From Bacteroidota bacterium (GTDB lineage Bacteria; Bacteroidota; Bacteroidia; B-17B0; Aurantibacillaceae), in contig PLYA01000069.1 of the NCBI GenBank assembly GCA_003153315.1, positions 1-47,481 on the forward strand: a stretch of DNA of 47,481 bases, in the 5' to 3' direction. Below the pieces are notes generated by a model. That model was not told where the DNA came from and ran no database searches. It saw only the letters and a list, made by a program, of their open reading frames with translations. Made by a program: the position numbers and the translations under genes. Below are positions 1 through 6,863 of the stretch, piece after piece (positions within the stretch are counted from its first letter, which is position 1; every line of letters begins with the position of its first letter).

Positions 1-1
1 G

Positions 2-67
2 AATTCCCTTAATTCAGAAGATGCTATTCTCATGGTAATAAATGGAGTTCATTATAAACAAAAATAA
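2..67 (+). CDS. 3' end of a truncated upstream gene
   Basis: The window opens in a reading frame with no start. It encodes about 21 residues ending DAILMVINGVHYKQK and stops at TAA 65-67. The stretch is less AT-rich than the DNA that follows and reads as a plausible protein C-terminus, but it is too short to assign a family. After it come about 135 bases of very AT-rich non-coding DNA up to the next gene. Confidence 0.4.
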   Translation, partial: NSLNSEDAILMVINGVHYKQK

Positions 68-150
68 ATTATAAATAATTAAAAATCAAGTAAATAATAA
101 AAAATAATATTTAAAATTTAAATTATTTTATGGTAATTAATAGTTAAAAG

Positions 151-184
151 TTGTTACAAAAAAGCGAAAATTAAACTATATTTG
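151..184 (+). promoter_or_regulatory. candidate Bacteroidota promoter
   Basis: TATATTTG at 177-184 matches the Bacteroidota -7 element TAnnTTTG and lies 20 bases before the start codon at 205. A TTG at 151-153 could serve as the -33 element, but its spacing of 23 is longer than the usual 19-21. The region around it is AT-rich with no other gene. Confidence 0.45.
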
Positions 185-204
185 CTAAAACCAAACCAAT
201 AAAC

Positions 205-2142
205 ATGAAAAAAACACTATCAATAGTAGCCGCTTTATGTCTAGGCATAAATGGCTTTGCGCAGGTACCTTACTTACAAGATTTTGAAAGGACAAACCCG
301 CCAACAGGTTGGGCTTTAACTAACACTGATGGCACAGGTTGGACTTTTGGAATCTCGTCGGCTGTTTCAAGCGGAAGCTTTGCACCTCCAGCACATACAA
401 CATTTGCTATTATGAATAGTGATGCGCTTGGTTCAGGTTCAGCTACTTGTGACGATACATTGAAAACATCTGTTATAACTGGTATAACCGCTGGAGCCTG
501 GTTGAGTTTTGATTACTACTTTTTAGGTGCTCAAACTAGCGTAGGATTTGAACAGTTTAACGTAAATGTATCCACCGATGGTGGTACAACATGGGCTCAG
601 CTTGCAAGCGTTCCTGCTATAACTACTAACGCTTGGGCAACCGTTCATTATGATTTATCTTCTTATGCTGGACAAAGCATTAATTTAGCTTTTGTTTATA
701 ATAGCACAGATTCTTGGGAGTATGGTGCAGCGTTAGATAATATTTCTATTGTTGTTCCTCCAAATAACTCAATACAGTATACTACTATTATTCCTGCAAC
801 TGGCGCCCCTTCTTCTTATACATTGGCAGGTTCTAATATATCTGTAAGTGGCGTAGTAAGTAACTTAGGACTTAACCCTATAACTACATATACAGTAAAA
901 TATACTGATGGTACAACTACTTGGAGTGATACAAAAACAGTAAACATTTCAACTTTTGCTACCTCATCATTTACAATCAGTACTCCATACACGGTAGCAT
1001 TAGGTAGCCATCCTATCAAATCATGGGTTCAATTAACTGGTGATGCAAACCAAACAGATGATACATTAAACACGGTGTTAGTAGGAGCTTCTTTTATGCC
1101 TACACACCAAATGGTTGTTGAAGAAGGTACAGGTTGTTGGTGCGGTTGGTGCCCACGTGGTGCTGTTTTTATGGACTCTATGAAAGTGGTACACCCTAGT
1201 GATGTTACTTTAATTGCTGTACACGATAAAACAGGTGGTACAGACCCAATGGCTGTTACCGTTTATGATAGTGGCTTAACAGGTTTACCAAATTTTAATG
1301 GCTTTCCAAGTATTGTGGTTGATAGAAAAGAAGTTTTAGACCCATCTCAGATATTTGACGGATACACCGAGCATGGTGCTGATTTTGGTTTTGCTGATTT
1401 AACTTTAACTACTGTATCAAGCGGAACTACCTCAATAAGTGCAACAGCTACGGTAAGACCTGCTGTTAATTTAACAGGAACGTATCGATTAGCCTTAGTA
1501 TTAACTGAAGAAAATGTACAAAATGCTGCCACTACTTATCAGCAACATGATTATTATTCGGGAGGTGCTTATGGTCCTTTAGGCGATGGAACTATTGGAG
1601 TAAACTTTGCAGCGGTTTATACAAATAGCTTTGTACCTTCTGCTGCTATGAAATATAATCACGTAGCCCGTTCTATTTCAAATTTTAATGGTGACCCAAG
1701 TAGTCTTCCAGGTTCTATGACCGCAGGAACTACCTATACGTATAACTTTGCCAGTACATCTATGGCCGCATGGAACTCAAATAATTTACGTGCTGTGTTA
1801 TTACTTATTGATTCTACTTCAGGGCATGTGTTAAACTCTGTATCAACCAATATGGGCTTGACAGGTATTGCTAAAAATAACGGTAATATTACTGCAGTTA
1901 ATTTGTTTCCTAATCCGGCAAATAATTCATTTAATATGGACATAAATCTTACAACTGGAGAGAAAACTGACATTACCTTATACAATGTAATGGGACAAGC
2001 AGTGTCTACCAAAAACTATGATTTTAGTCCGGGAGAAAATATTATTAATATCCCCACCGATCAATTATCTAGCGGTGTATATATGGTATTGGTTTCTTCG
2101 CCAAGTGGCATATACCAAACCAAGGTAAACATTATTAAGTAA
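205..2142 (+). CDS. T9SS-sorted protein with jelly-roll adhesin-like domain and Omp28/thioredoxin-like domain
   Basis: A secreted protein of 645 residues. Residues 1-19 form a signal peptide ending GFAQ. Residues about 25-185 (DFERTNPPTGW, DGGTTWAQL, ALDNISI) look like a choice-of-anchor/MAM-type jelly-roll domain. Residues about 295-560 resemble Omp28 with a thioredoxin-like fold, including C311-W-C313-G-W-C316-P, a CxCxxC variant of the redox motif. The last about 80 residues (NLFPNPANNSFNMDI through GVYMVLV) are a type A T9SS sorting domain, so the protein should be exported, cleaved and attached to the surface or released. It begins a run of four envelope genes with thioredoxin-fold themes. 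A thiol-disulfide role is inferred from the cysteines; an adhesin without redox activity is also possible. Confidence 0.85.
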   Translation: MKKTLSIVAALCLGINGFAQVPYLQDFERTNPPTGWALTNTDGTGWTFGISSAVSSGSFAPPAHTTFAIMNSDALGSGSATCDDTLKTSVITGITAGAWLSFDYYFLGAQTSVGFEQFNVNVSTDGGTTWAQLASVPAITTNAWATVHYDLSSYAGQSINLAFVYNSTDSWEYGAALDNISIVVPPNNSIQYTTIIPATGAPSSYTLAGSNISVSGVVSNLGLNPITTYTVKYTDGTTTWSDTKTVNISTFATSSFTISTPYTVALGSHPIKSWVQLTGDANQTDDTLNTVLVGASFMPTHQMVVEEGTGCWCGWCPRGAVFMDSMKVVHPSDVTLIAVHDKTGGTDPMAVTVYDSGLTGLPNFNGFPSIVVDRKEVLDPSQIFDGYTEHGADFGFADLTLTTVSSGTTSISATATVRPAVNLTGTYRLALVLTEENVQNAATTYQQHDYYSGGAYGPLGDGTIGVNFAAVYTNSFVPSAAMKYNHVARSISNFNGDPSSLPGSMTAGTTYTYNFASTSMAAWNSNNLRAVLLLIDSTSGHVLNSVSTNMGLTGIAKNNGNITAVNLFPNPANNSFNMDINLTTGEKTDITLYNVMGQAVSTKNYDFSPGENIINIPTDQLSSGVYMVLVSSPSGIYQTKVNIIK

Positions 2143-2159
2143 ATAATTTAGGAACAAGA

Positions 2160-2191
2160 AATCCCTCCGCTAAAAACGGGGGGATTTTTTT
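2160..2191 (+). terminator. rho-independent terminator
   Basis: Stem aatccctccg (2160-2169) pairs with cggggggatt (2177-2186) with one G-T wobble, followed by a T-run to 2191. It lies 18 bases after the stop of the preceding gene. Confidence 0.85.
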
Positions 2192-2215
2192 AAACCTGTT
2201 TTTACACAATTTAGT

Positions 2216-2728
2216 ATGAAAAAAACACTTATTGCAATAGCATTGATAGCTATTTGCACGATGGCTTTTAAATTTGATGGGGGTAAAATACCCGTTGTAA
2301 TCATAAAAAATTTAGATGGGTCTAAAGTAAGCACGGCAACCTTTACTAATAATGGAAAACCAATCATTATAAGCTTTTGGGCAACCTGGTGCAAACCTTG
2401 TAAAAAAGAATTAGATAATATACTGGATGATTATGCCGATTGGCAAAAAGAAACCGGTGTAAAACTCATTGCCATATCTATTGATGATGCACGTACTTCA
2501 TCTAAGGTAATAACGGATGTGAAATCTAAGGGCTGGCCTTATGAAGTATATTTGGACGATAATCAGGATTTTAAGCGCGCTATGAATGTGAATGTAGTAC
2601 CTCACACTTTTATTATAGACGGAAAAGGAGAGATTGTTTGGCAACATAACTCTTATGCCGAAGGGGATGAAATACAATTGTATGAAAATATTAAACGCCT
2701 TGTTAAAGGTGAAAAGTTAGAACATTAG
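2216..2728 (+). CDS. TlpA-family thioredoxin-like protein
   Basis: A 170-residue exported thioredoxin-fold protein. Residues 1-17 are a hydrophobic signal sequence. The core contains FWATWCKPC with redox cysteines C59 and C62, then LIAISIDDARTS and a cis-proline region VVPHTFIIDGKGEIVW, the usual order in TlpA/ResA-like reductases. Length is typical. Such proteins reduce or isomerise disulfides in the periplasm or mature apocytochromes. The gene follows a terminator and sits 12 bases before the outer-membrane barrel gene, so those two are probably cotranscribed. No membrane anchor beyond the signal sequence is visible. The exact substrate cannot be told from sequence. Confidence 0.9.
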   Translation: MKKTLIAIALIAICTMAFKFDGGKIPVVIIKNLDGSKVSTATFTNNGKPIIISFWATWCKPCKKELDNILDDYADWQKETGVKLIAISIDDARTSSKVITDVKSKGWPYEVYLDDNQDFKRAMNVNVVPHTFIIDGKGEIVWQHNSYAEGDEIQLYENIKRLVKGEKLEH

Positions 2729-2740
2729 ACTAAGGCTTTT

Positions 2741-4411
2741 GTGAAAAGAATATTTTATTTAGGACTATTATTTTATAGCAGCTCTGCTTTTTCTCAGATT
2801 AAAGATTCTACTTCTACCATATCAAAAGTTAAAGATATAGTTGAGTCTATACATGGTAACTTTCAGGTAGATGCACAGTATTATAATAAAGATACTACCA
2901 TTGGCGCACCTATTGTTCCACAAAAGGTATTATCAAACGGTTTTGGAAATGTAAATTATATCCGCGGAAATTTTTCGGCAGGTATACGATACGAAAGTTA
3001 CAATCCTGTCATGCAGGGTTTCGACCCACGGTATCAGGGGGCAGGTATTCCTTATCGTTATGCCAGGTATAAAGTGGCCAATTTAGATATTACTGCCGGT
3101 AATTTTTACGACCAGTTTGGTAGCGGAATGATATTCCGTGTATATGAAGACCGTGGGCTTTTGTACGATAATACAATGGATGGTTTCAGGGCTATATACA
3201 ATCCAATACGAGGTATTACTATTAAGGGTATGATAGGGCATCAGCGTACTTTTTTTACCACAAGTCCAGGCATAGTACGTGCAGGAGATATGGATGTGAA
3301 TCTGAACGAATTGTTTAACCCATCAGGTACCATGAAAACTAAAATAACCCTGGGTGGTAGTTTTGTAAGTAAATACCAAAGCAATGCAAGTACTACGCTT
3401 AATTTACCTGCCAATGTGGGCTGCTATGGCGGGCGATTGTCCCTTAATAACGGAGGATTTAATTTTTACAGCGAATATGCTTACAAGATTAACGACCCTT
3501 CTTTAACCAATAACTACAGCTTCAAGAGCGGGCAAGGACTTTTAGCAACTGCATCGTATGCGGCAAGTGGCTTTTCGTTTATGTGGGCAGGTAAGTATAC
3601 TGATAACATGAGTTTCAGGAGTGACAGAGACCAAACGCTAAATGCAGCTATGATAAATTACATGCCTTCCTTAACCAAATACCAAACCTACTTAATGGCA
3701 ACCTATTACCCTTATGCCACGCAACCTAATGGAGAGATTGCCACGCAGGGAGAGATACAATACAAAGCTAAACGAGGTTCGGTGTTAGGGGGCAAGTACG
3801 GAATGGAAATTGCCCTGAATGGCTCTATGGCTTTTGGAACAGATACCACTAACTTAGCTCCGCAAAATGATGCCAGACAATATCATTATACCGTAAACCC
3901 TTATAAACTGGGACAGCAGTATTTTCATGATTTTAATATAGAGATCAATAAAAAATTCTCTAAAAAAGTAAAGACTACGTTTTTATACTGCAATCAATTC
4001 TATAATAAGAACATTATTATAGAGAATTCCTCATCTAATGAATTTGCCAATATTAAAACAAACGTGTTTGTTACCGATTGGACATTTAAATACAAACCCG
4101 CTTCCTCTATACGCATGGAAGCACAATGGATGCAAACCAAACAGGATAAAGGCTCTTGGGCTGAAGCGATGATAGAATGGTGGCCGAAATCTAATTTTTA
4201 TTTGGCTGTGGTAGACCAGTATAACTATGGTAATCCCGAAAAAAGCAAACAAATTCATTACTATTTGGCAAATATTGGTTTTATAAGAGATGGTACCCGT
4301 ATTACCATGTCTTATGGTAAACAAAGGGCCGGGGTGTTTTGCGTAGGCGGTGTTTGCCGAACAGTGCCTGCATCAGACGGATTATCCATGACTATCATGC
4401 AAAGTTTTTAG
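2741..4411 (+). CDS. DUF6029-like outer-membrane protein
   Basis: A 556-residue protein starting at GTG. The start is chosen because MKRIFYLGLLFYSSSAFSQ is a clean signal peptide and no in-frame ATG precedes it. The body has alternating aromatic/polar strands (YNKDTTIG, GNFSAGIRYESY, LDITAGNFYDQFGSG) and ends in an aromatic residue (MTIMQSF), as outer-membrane barrels do. I recognise it as like the DUF6029 family of Bacteroidota outer-membrane proteins, whose function is unknown. It is followed with no gap by the Omp28 lipoprotein gene and preceded by the TlpA-like gene, an arrangement that suggests a shared envelope role. Confidence 0.8.
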   Translation: MKRIFYLGLLFYSSSAFSQIKDSTSTISKVKDIVESIHGNFQVDAQYYNKDTTIGAPIVPQKVLSNGFGNVNYIRGNFSAGIRYESYNPVMQGFDPRYQGAGIPYRYARYKVANLDITAGNFYDQFGSGMIFRVYEDRGLLYDNTMDGFRAIYNPIRGITIKGMIGHQRTFFTTSPGIVRAGDMDVNLNELFNPSGTMKTKITLGGSFVSKYQSNASTTLNLPANVGCYGGRLSLNNGGFNFYSEYAYKINDPSLTNNYSFKSGQGLLATASYAASGFSFMWAGKYTDNMSFRSDRDQTLNAAMINYMPSLTKYQTYLMATYYPYATQPNGEIATQGEIQYKAKRGSVLGGKYGMEIALNGSMAFGTDTTNLAPQNDARQYHYTVNPYKLGQQYFHDFNIEINKKFSKKVKTTFLYCNQFYNKNIIIENSSSNEFANIKTNVFVTDWTFKYKPASSIRMEAQWMQTKQDKGSWAEAMIEWWPKSNFYLAVVDQYNYGNPEKSKQIHYYLANIGFIRDGTRITMSYGKQRAGVFCVGGVCRTVPASDGLSMTIMQSF

Positions 4412-4438
4412 ATGAAAATATTTTGTAACTTTACCCTA

Positions 4439-5377
4439 ATGAAAAAGTTTATTTCTTACTTCTTGTTTCTTATTTCTTCTCTCTTGCTGTTTGCTGCCTG
4501 CGATTATATCGCTGCACCCTTATTGCCACGCTCTAATACTGTTACCAACAATAATAAAGATACACTTTTACAAAATATTTTAATCGAAGATTATACAGGA
4601 ATGGCTTGTATAAATTGCCCTACTATGGCTAGCCGGGCAGAAGAGCTGATAGCCCAATACGGTAATAGGGTTATTTTTATGGAGGTTAATTTCGGTGGCT
4701 TTGCCGACCCTTCGCAATGGGCTTCTCCCTATAATGTTTGGGATGCTGAAACTTCTGTAGGGGATGCTTATGGAACCCTATTTATTGGGGGTGGTGCATA
4801 TCCTAATGCAATGGTTAATCGACTGCATTATCCACTGGCACACAACTTAACCGATTCTTCCACTATGGGAGATACTGCGCTATCTGTTTTAACAACAAAA
4901 GTTGGTAGCACTATAACAACAAATACTGCTGTACCGGGCATTTATATAAGGCTTAGTACATCGTTTAATGTGGCTACAAGTGCCTTAAATATAACGGCTA
5001 CAACTACCTTTTTAAAAGCTTATACTGGCAATTATAATTTGACTGTGTTGCTTGTACAGGATAGTATACAAGCACCCCAAAATGATAAGCCGGCACCGGT
5101 TGCTAATTACTGGCACCGTTTTGCATTAAGAGATAATATTACTGCTTCTCCTTGGGGAGATGCCATCATTATAGGAAGTGCAGCCACAAATCAGGTAGTA
5201 AGCAAAACTTATACATATACCTTAAGAGCAAGTTATCAGAGCCCCGATAACCCAAGTAAACCATCTATACCAAGCAATTACAAACAATCCTATGTAGTGG
5301 CTTTTGTATCTGATGGACTTTCAACAAGCCCTACCTATTATCAGATAATGCAGGTGCAGCAAAAGAAGATATACTAA
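4439..5377 (+). CDS. Omp28-related outer-membrane lipoprotein
   Basis: A 312-residue lipoprotein. The frame opens at 4412 right after the previous stop, but the ATG at 4439 gives a proper lipoprotein signal peptide (MKKFISYFLFLISSLLLFAAC, lipid Cys21), so I prefer it. Residues about 45-180 show the Omp28 thioredoxin-like signature IEDYTGMACINCPTMA with C57-x-x-C60, then RVIFMEVNFGGFADPS and AYPNAMVNR. The C-terminal half is a beta-rich domain. It has the same core domain as the first full gene in the window but is anchored by lipid instead of by T9SS. The 3' end overlaps a LuxR remnant on the other strand. Confidence 0.85.
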   Translation: MKKFISYFLFLISSLLLFAACDYIAAPLLPRSNTVTNNNKDTLLQNILIEDYTGMACINCPTMASRAEELIAQYGNRVIFMEVNFGGFADPSQWASPYNVWDAETSVGDAYGTLFIGGGAYPNAMVNRLHYPLAHNLTDSSTMGDTALSVLTTKVGSTITTNTAVPGIYIRLSTSFNVATSALNITATTTFLKAYTGNYNLTVLLVQDSIQAPQNDKPAPVANYWHRFALRDNITASPWGDAIIIGSAATNQVVSKTYTYTLRASYQSPDNPSKPSIPSNYKQSYVVAFVSDGLSTSPTYYQIMQVQQKKIY

Positions 5378-5549
5378 AAGTAACATCTATATTGCTGTTG
5401 TTTTTATACAACACCCCATTCCTCATATCAAACATAACCAATTCAATTATGTTTTTGATATTGGTTTTTCGCAGCATATTATAGCGGTGACTTTCTATGG
5501 TTTTCATGCTAAGAGTTAATTTTTTGCAATCATTTTTTGTTAAAATCAC
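5331..5549 (-). pseudogene. LuxR-family HTH remnant (C-terminal piece of a response regulator)
   Basis: Reading the minus strand gives about 50 residues clearly like the C-terminal helix-turn-helix of LuxR/NarL regulators: KKLTLSMKTIESHRYNMLR, then KTNIKNIIELVMFDMRNG. The family pattern is IAxxLxxSxKTVExHRxxIxxKLxxxNxxELVxxAxxxG. Helix 2 is shortened (NDCKKL where NxEIAKKL is expected). An in-frame TAG lies three codons before the only possible GTG start, and no receiver domain is present upstream. Its 3' end runs antisense into the Omp28 gene. I read it as a decayed regulator gene; a functional stand-alone HTH peptide is less likely. Confidence 0.7.
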
Positions 5550-5626
5550 CTGCCACTAAAAAATTTAACATTTGCTTAACATTAATTTTAACAAAAAACA
5601 GCCTACCTGTAAATAAAATAATATAT

Positions 5627-5681
5627 GCAATAGGGGTTTCCACCTATATGGTATAACCTACTAGGTGGAAACCCCTATTGC
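5627..5681. repeat. perfect 20-bp inverted repeat with 15-nt loop
   Basis: gcaataggggtttccaccta at 5627-5646 is exactly complementary to 5662-5681, with 15 bases between. There is no T-run on either side, so it is not a standard terminator. It lies in a 163-base gap between the LuxR remnant and the 21-bp repeat region. It could be a REP/MITE-like element, a protein-binding palindrome or a structured RNA. Confidence 0.85.
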
Positions 5682-5788
5682 GCAGAATGTAGCGATGGCA
5701 TAGTTTTGCTATATGAACAGCAAACTACTTAATGTAATTTCTAAAGAGGTTTTAAAATTTAATTGCTGCGGGATGACCTTCAATATCA

Positions 5789-6030
5789 TTCTGAATAGTT
5801 TATTCTCTCGCGCAAATCTTTTATCTCCACGTTCAAATAGTTTATTCGCGTCTGCGCAACTTTTCTGTGCACGCGCGCAACTTTTATTCACGCATGCGCA
5901 ACTTTCGGGCGCAGATGTGCAACATATATCCGCAGATGCGCAACTTTGTTGCACACGCACTAAACTTTTCTGCGCACATGCGCAATTTTTATTCGCATGC
6001 GCACAACTTTATTGCGCACGCGCGCTCAAA
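5789..6030. repeat. 21-bp degenerate tandem repeat array (locus 1)
   Basis: About ten to eleven units with period 21 and a core like gcgcaactttt followed by a variable gcgcac half. Clear unit starts are 5854, 5875, 5896, 5917, 5938, 5959, 5980, 6001 and 6022, with earlier degenerate units at 5789, 5810 and 5831 (one 23-base step). The array is much more GC-rich in its gcgca parts than its surroundings. Because 21 is a multiple of three, both strands stay open: plus 5713-6057 (heptads such as AQLFCAR) and minus 5709-5960 (heptads such as NKSCARA). I do not choose a coding strand; neither frame resembles a family I know. Confidence 0.85.
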
Positions 6031-6071
6031 CCCATTTTATACAGTTGTAACCCCTAAACAAAATATATAAT

Positions 6072-6788
6072 ATGTCACACTCAAGAAGAATTGCAACCAG
6101 CAAACCTTTATTTTTTACCTACATGGCAAATACCAATACCTATTTGCTAGCAGGAACGCCATTAAACTGGCAACGTATGAATTGGCTATCGACTGAGCAA
6201 ATACAATGGCAAGCTTATGCCACCTCTGCTGCAGGCTATGCCATGCAATGGGCAAACAAAGCAAACCGTACCGAAAACCTGCGCATTGATATTGAAAAAC
6301 TAATTACTGCTGTACATCAGTACGACCATGATAATCATCTGCTTGACCGCATTGCGGCACAAAGCCCTACTTTGGCGCAAACTGAAGATTTTACTACTTT
6401 TAATATTATCCACAACCTGCCCGTGCCCCATGGCGGATTGCCTATCGCACGCATAGTGCCTACCGAAATTACCGTTTACTTTAGTATAGAACATGGCGGT
6501 ACCGGGCAAATCATCTGCCATTGCAAACCCACCGCAGCAGGCAAACGCAGCCATTTGCTAAAAGGCTATAACGTAGAAATTTTTTACGAAATACTGGCAC
6601 AAAACGCCGCTTCGCCCAACGCCAGTCAGCTTACCGAGCACGAGGTATTTACCAAATCTCATTTTGTACTAAACCTTGGCGCGCAATACAGCGGGCAAAA
6701 ACTGCACATAGCCATGCGCTGGCGCCACAAAACCAACCCTGCCCTAAACGGGGGTTTGGATGCTATACAAAGCATTACCATAGGCTAA
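6072..6788 (+). CDS. uncharacterised 238-aa protein beside the repeat array
   Basis: I cannot name this protein. It has no signal peptide or membrane segment. The N-terminal half is probably helical and rich in W, Q and A (NWLSTEQIQWQAYATSAAGYAMQW). The C-terminal half looks like a beta-sandwich (EITVYFSIEHGG, GYNVEIFYEI, HFVLNLGAQYSGQKLHIAMRW). The order of a helical half, a beta half and a late YSGQKLHIAMRW motif recalls a group of about 200-aa uncharacterised Bacteroidota proteins with an RGKxVYFxLRW-type ending; that is from memory only. Codon use is richer in GC than in neighbours, which hints at acquisition. It lies between the 21-bp array and the conserved 52-bp leader. Confidence 0.75.
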   Translation: MSHSRRIATSKPLFFTYMANTNTYLLAGTPLNWQRMNWLSTEQIQWQAYATSAAGYAMQWANKANRTENLRIDIEKLITAVHQYDHDNHLLDRIAAQSPTLAQTEDFTTFNIIHNLPVPHGGLPIARIVPTEITVYFSIEHGGTGQIICHCKPTAAGKRSHLLKGYNVEIFYEILAQNAASPNASQLTEHEVFTKSHFVLNLGAQYSGQKLHIAMRWRHKTNPALNGGLDAIQSITIG

Positions 6789-6811
6789 CGATAAAACATA
6801 AATAAACCAAC

Positions 6812-6863
6812 AAAAGTGCGGCGTCAGCACGATAAAGTCCGACAAAATTAAAATGAAAACAAA
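6812..6863 (+). promoter_or_regulatory. 52-bp leader shared with 33962-34013 (copy 1)
   Basis: The 52 bases 6812-6863 are identical to 33962-34013 and run through the ATG and first codons of the S74/T9SS gene (atgaaaacaaa). The leader contains a small hairpin, gtgc-ggcgtca-gcac (6816-6830), then gataaagtccgac and an A-rich run before ATG. The same sequence in front of two paralogous genes implies a shared 5' UTR or recombination segment. The gene upstream ends at 6788, so the leader may be transcribed from its own promoter or from upstream. Confidence 0.75.

Noticed and set aside
2170..2394. Minus-strand 74-codon frame opposite the TlpA-like gene
   Set aside because: Antisense shadow of a gene with a clear redox motif.
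5627..5681. Terminal inverted repeats of an insertion sequence
   Set aside because: The arms are only 15 bases apart, so no transposase fits between them and no target duplication is seen.
5867..6070. 67-codon frame within the locus 1 array
   Set aside because: It is one of several frames kept open by the 21-base period, with no independent support.
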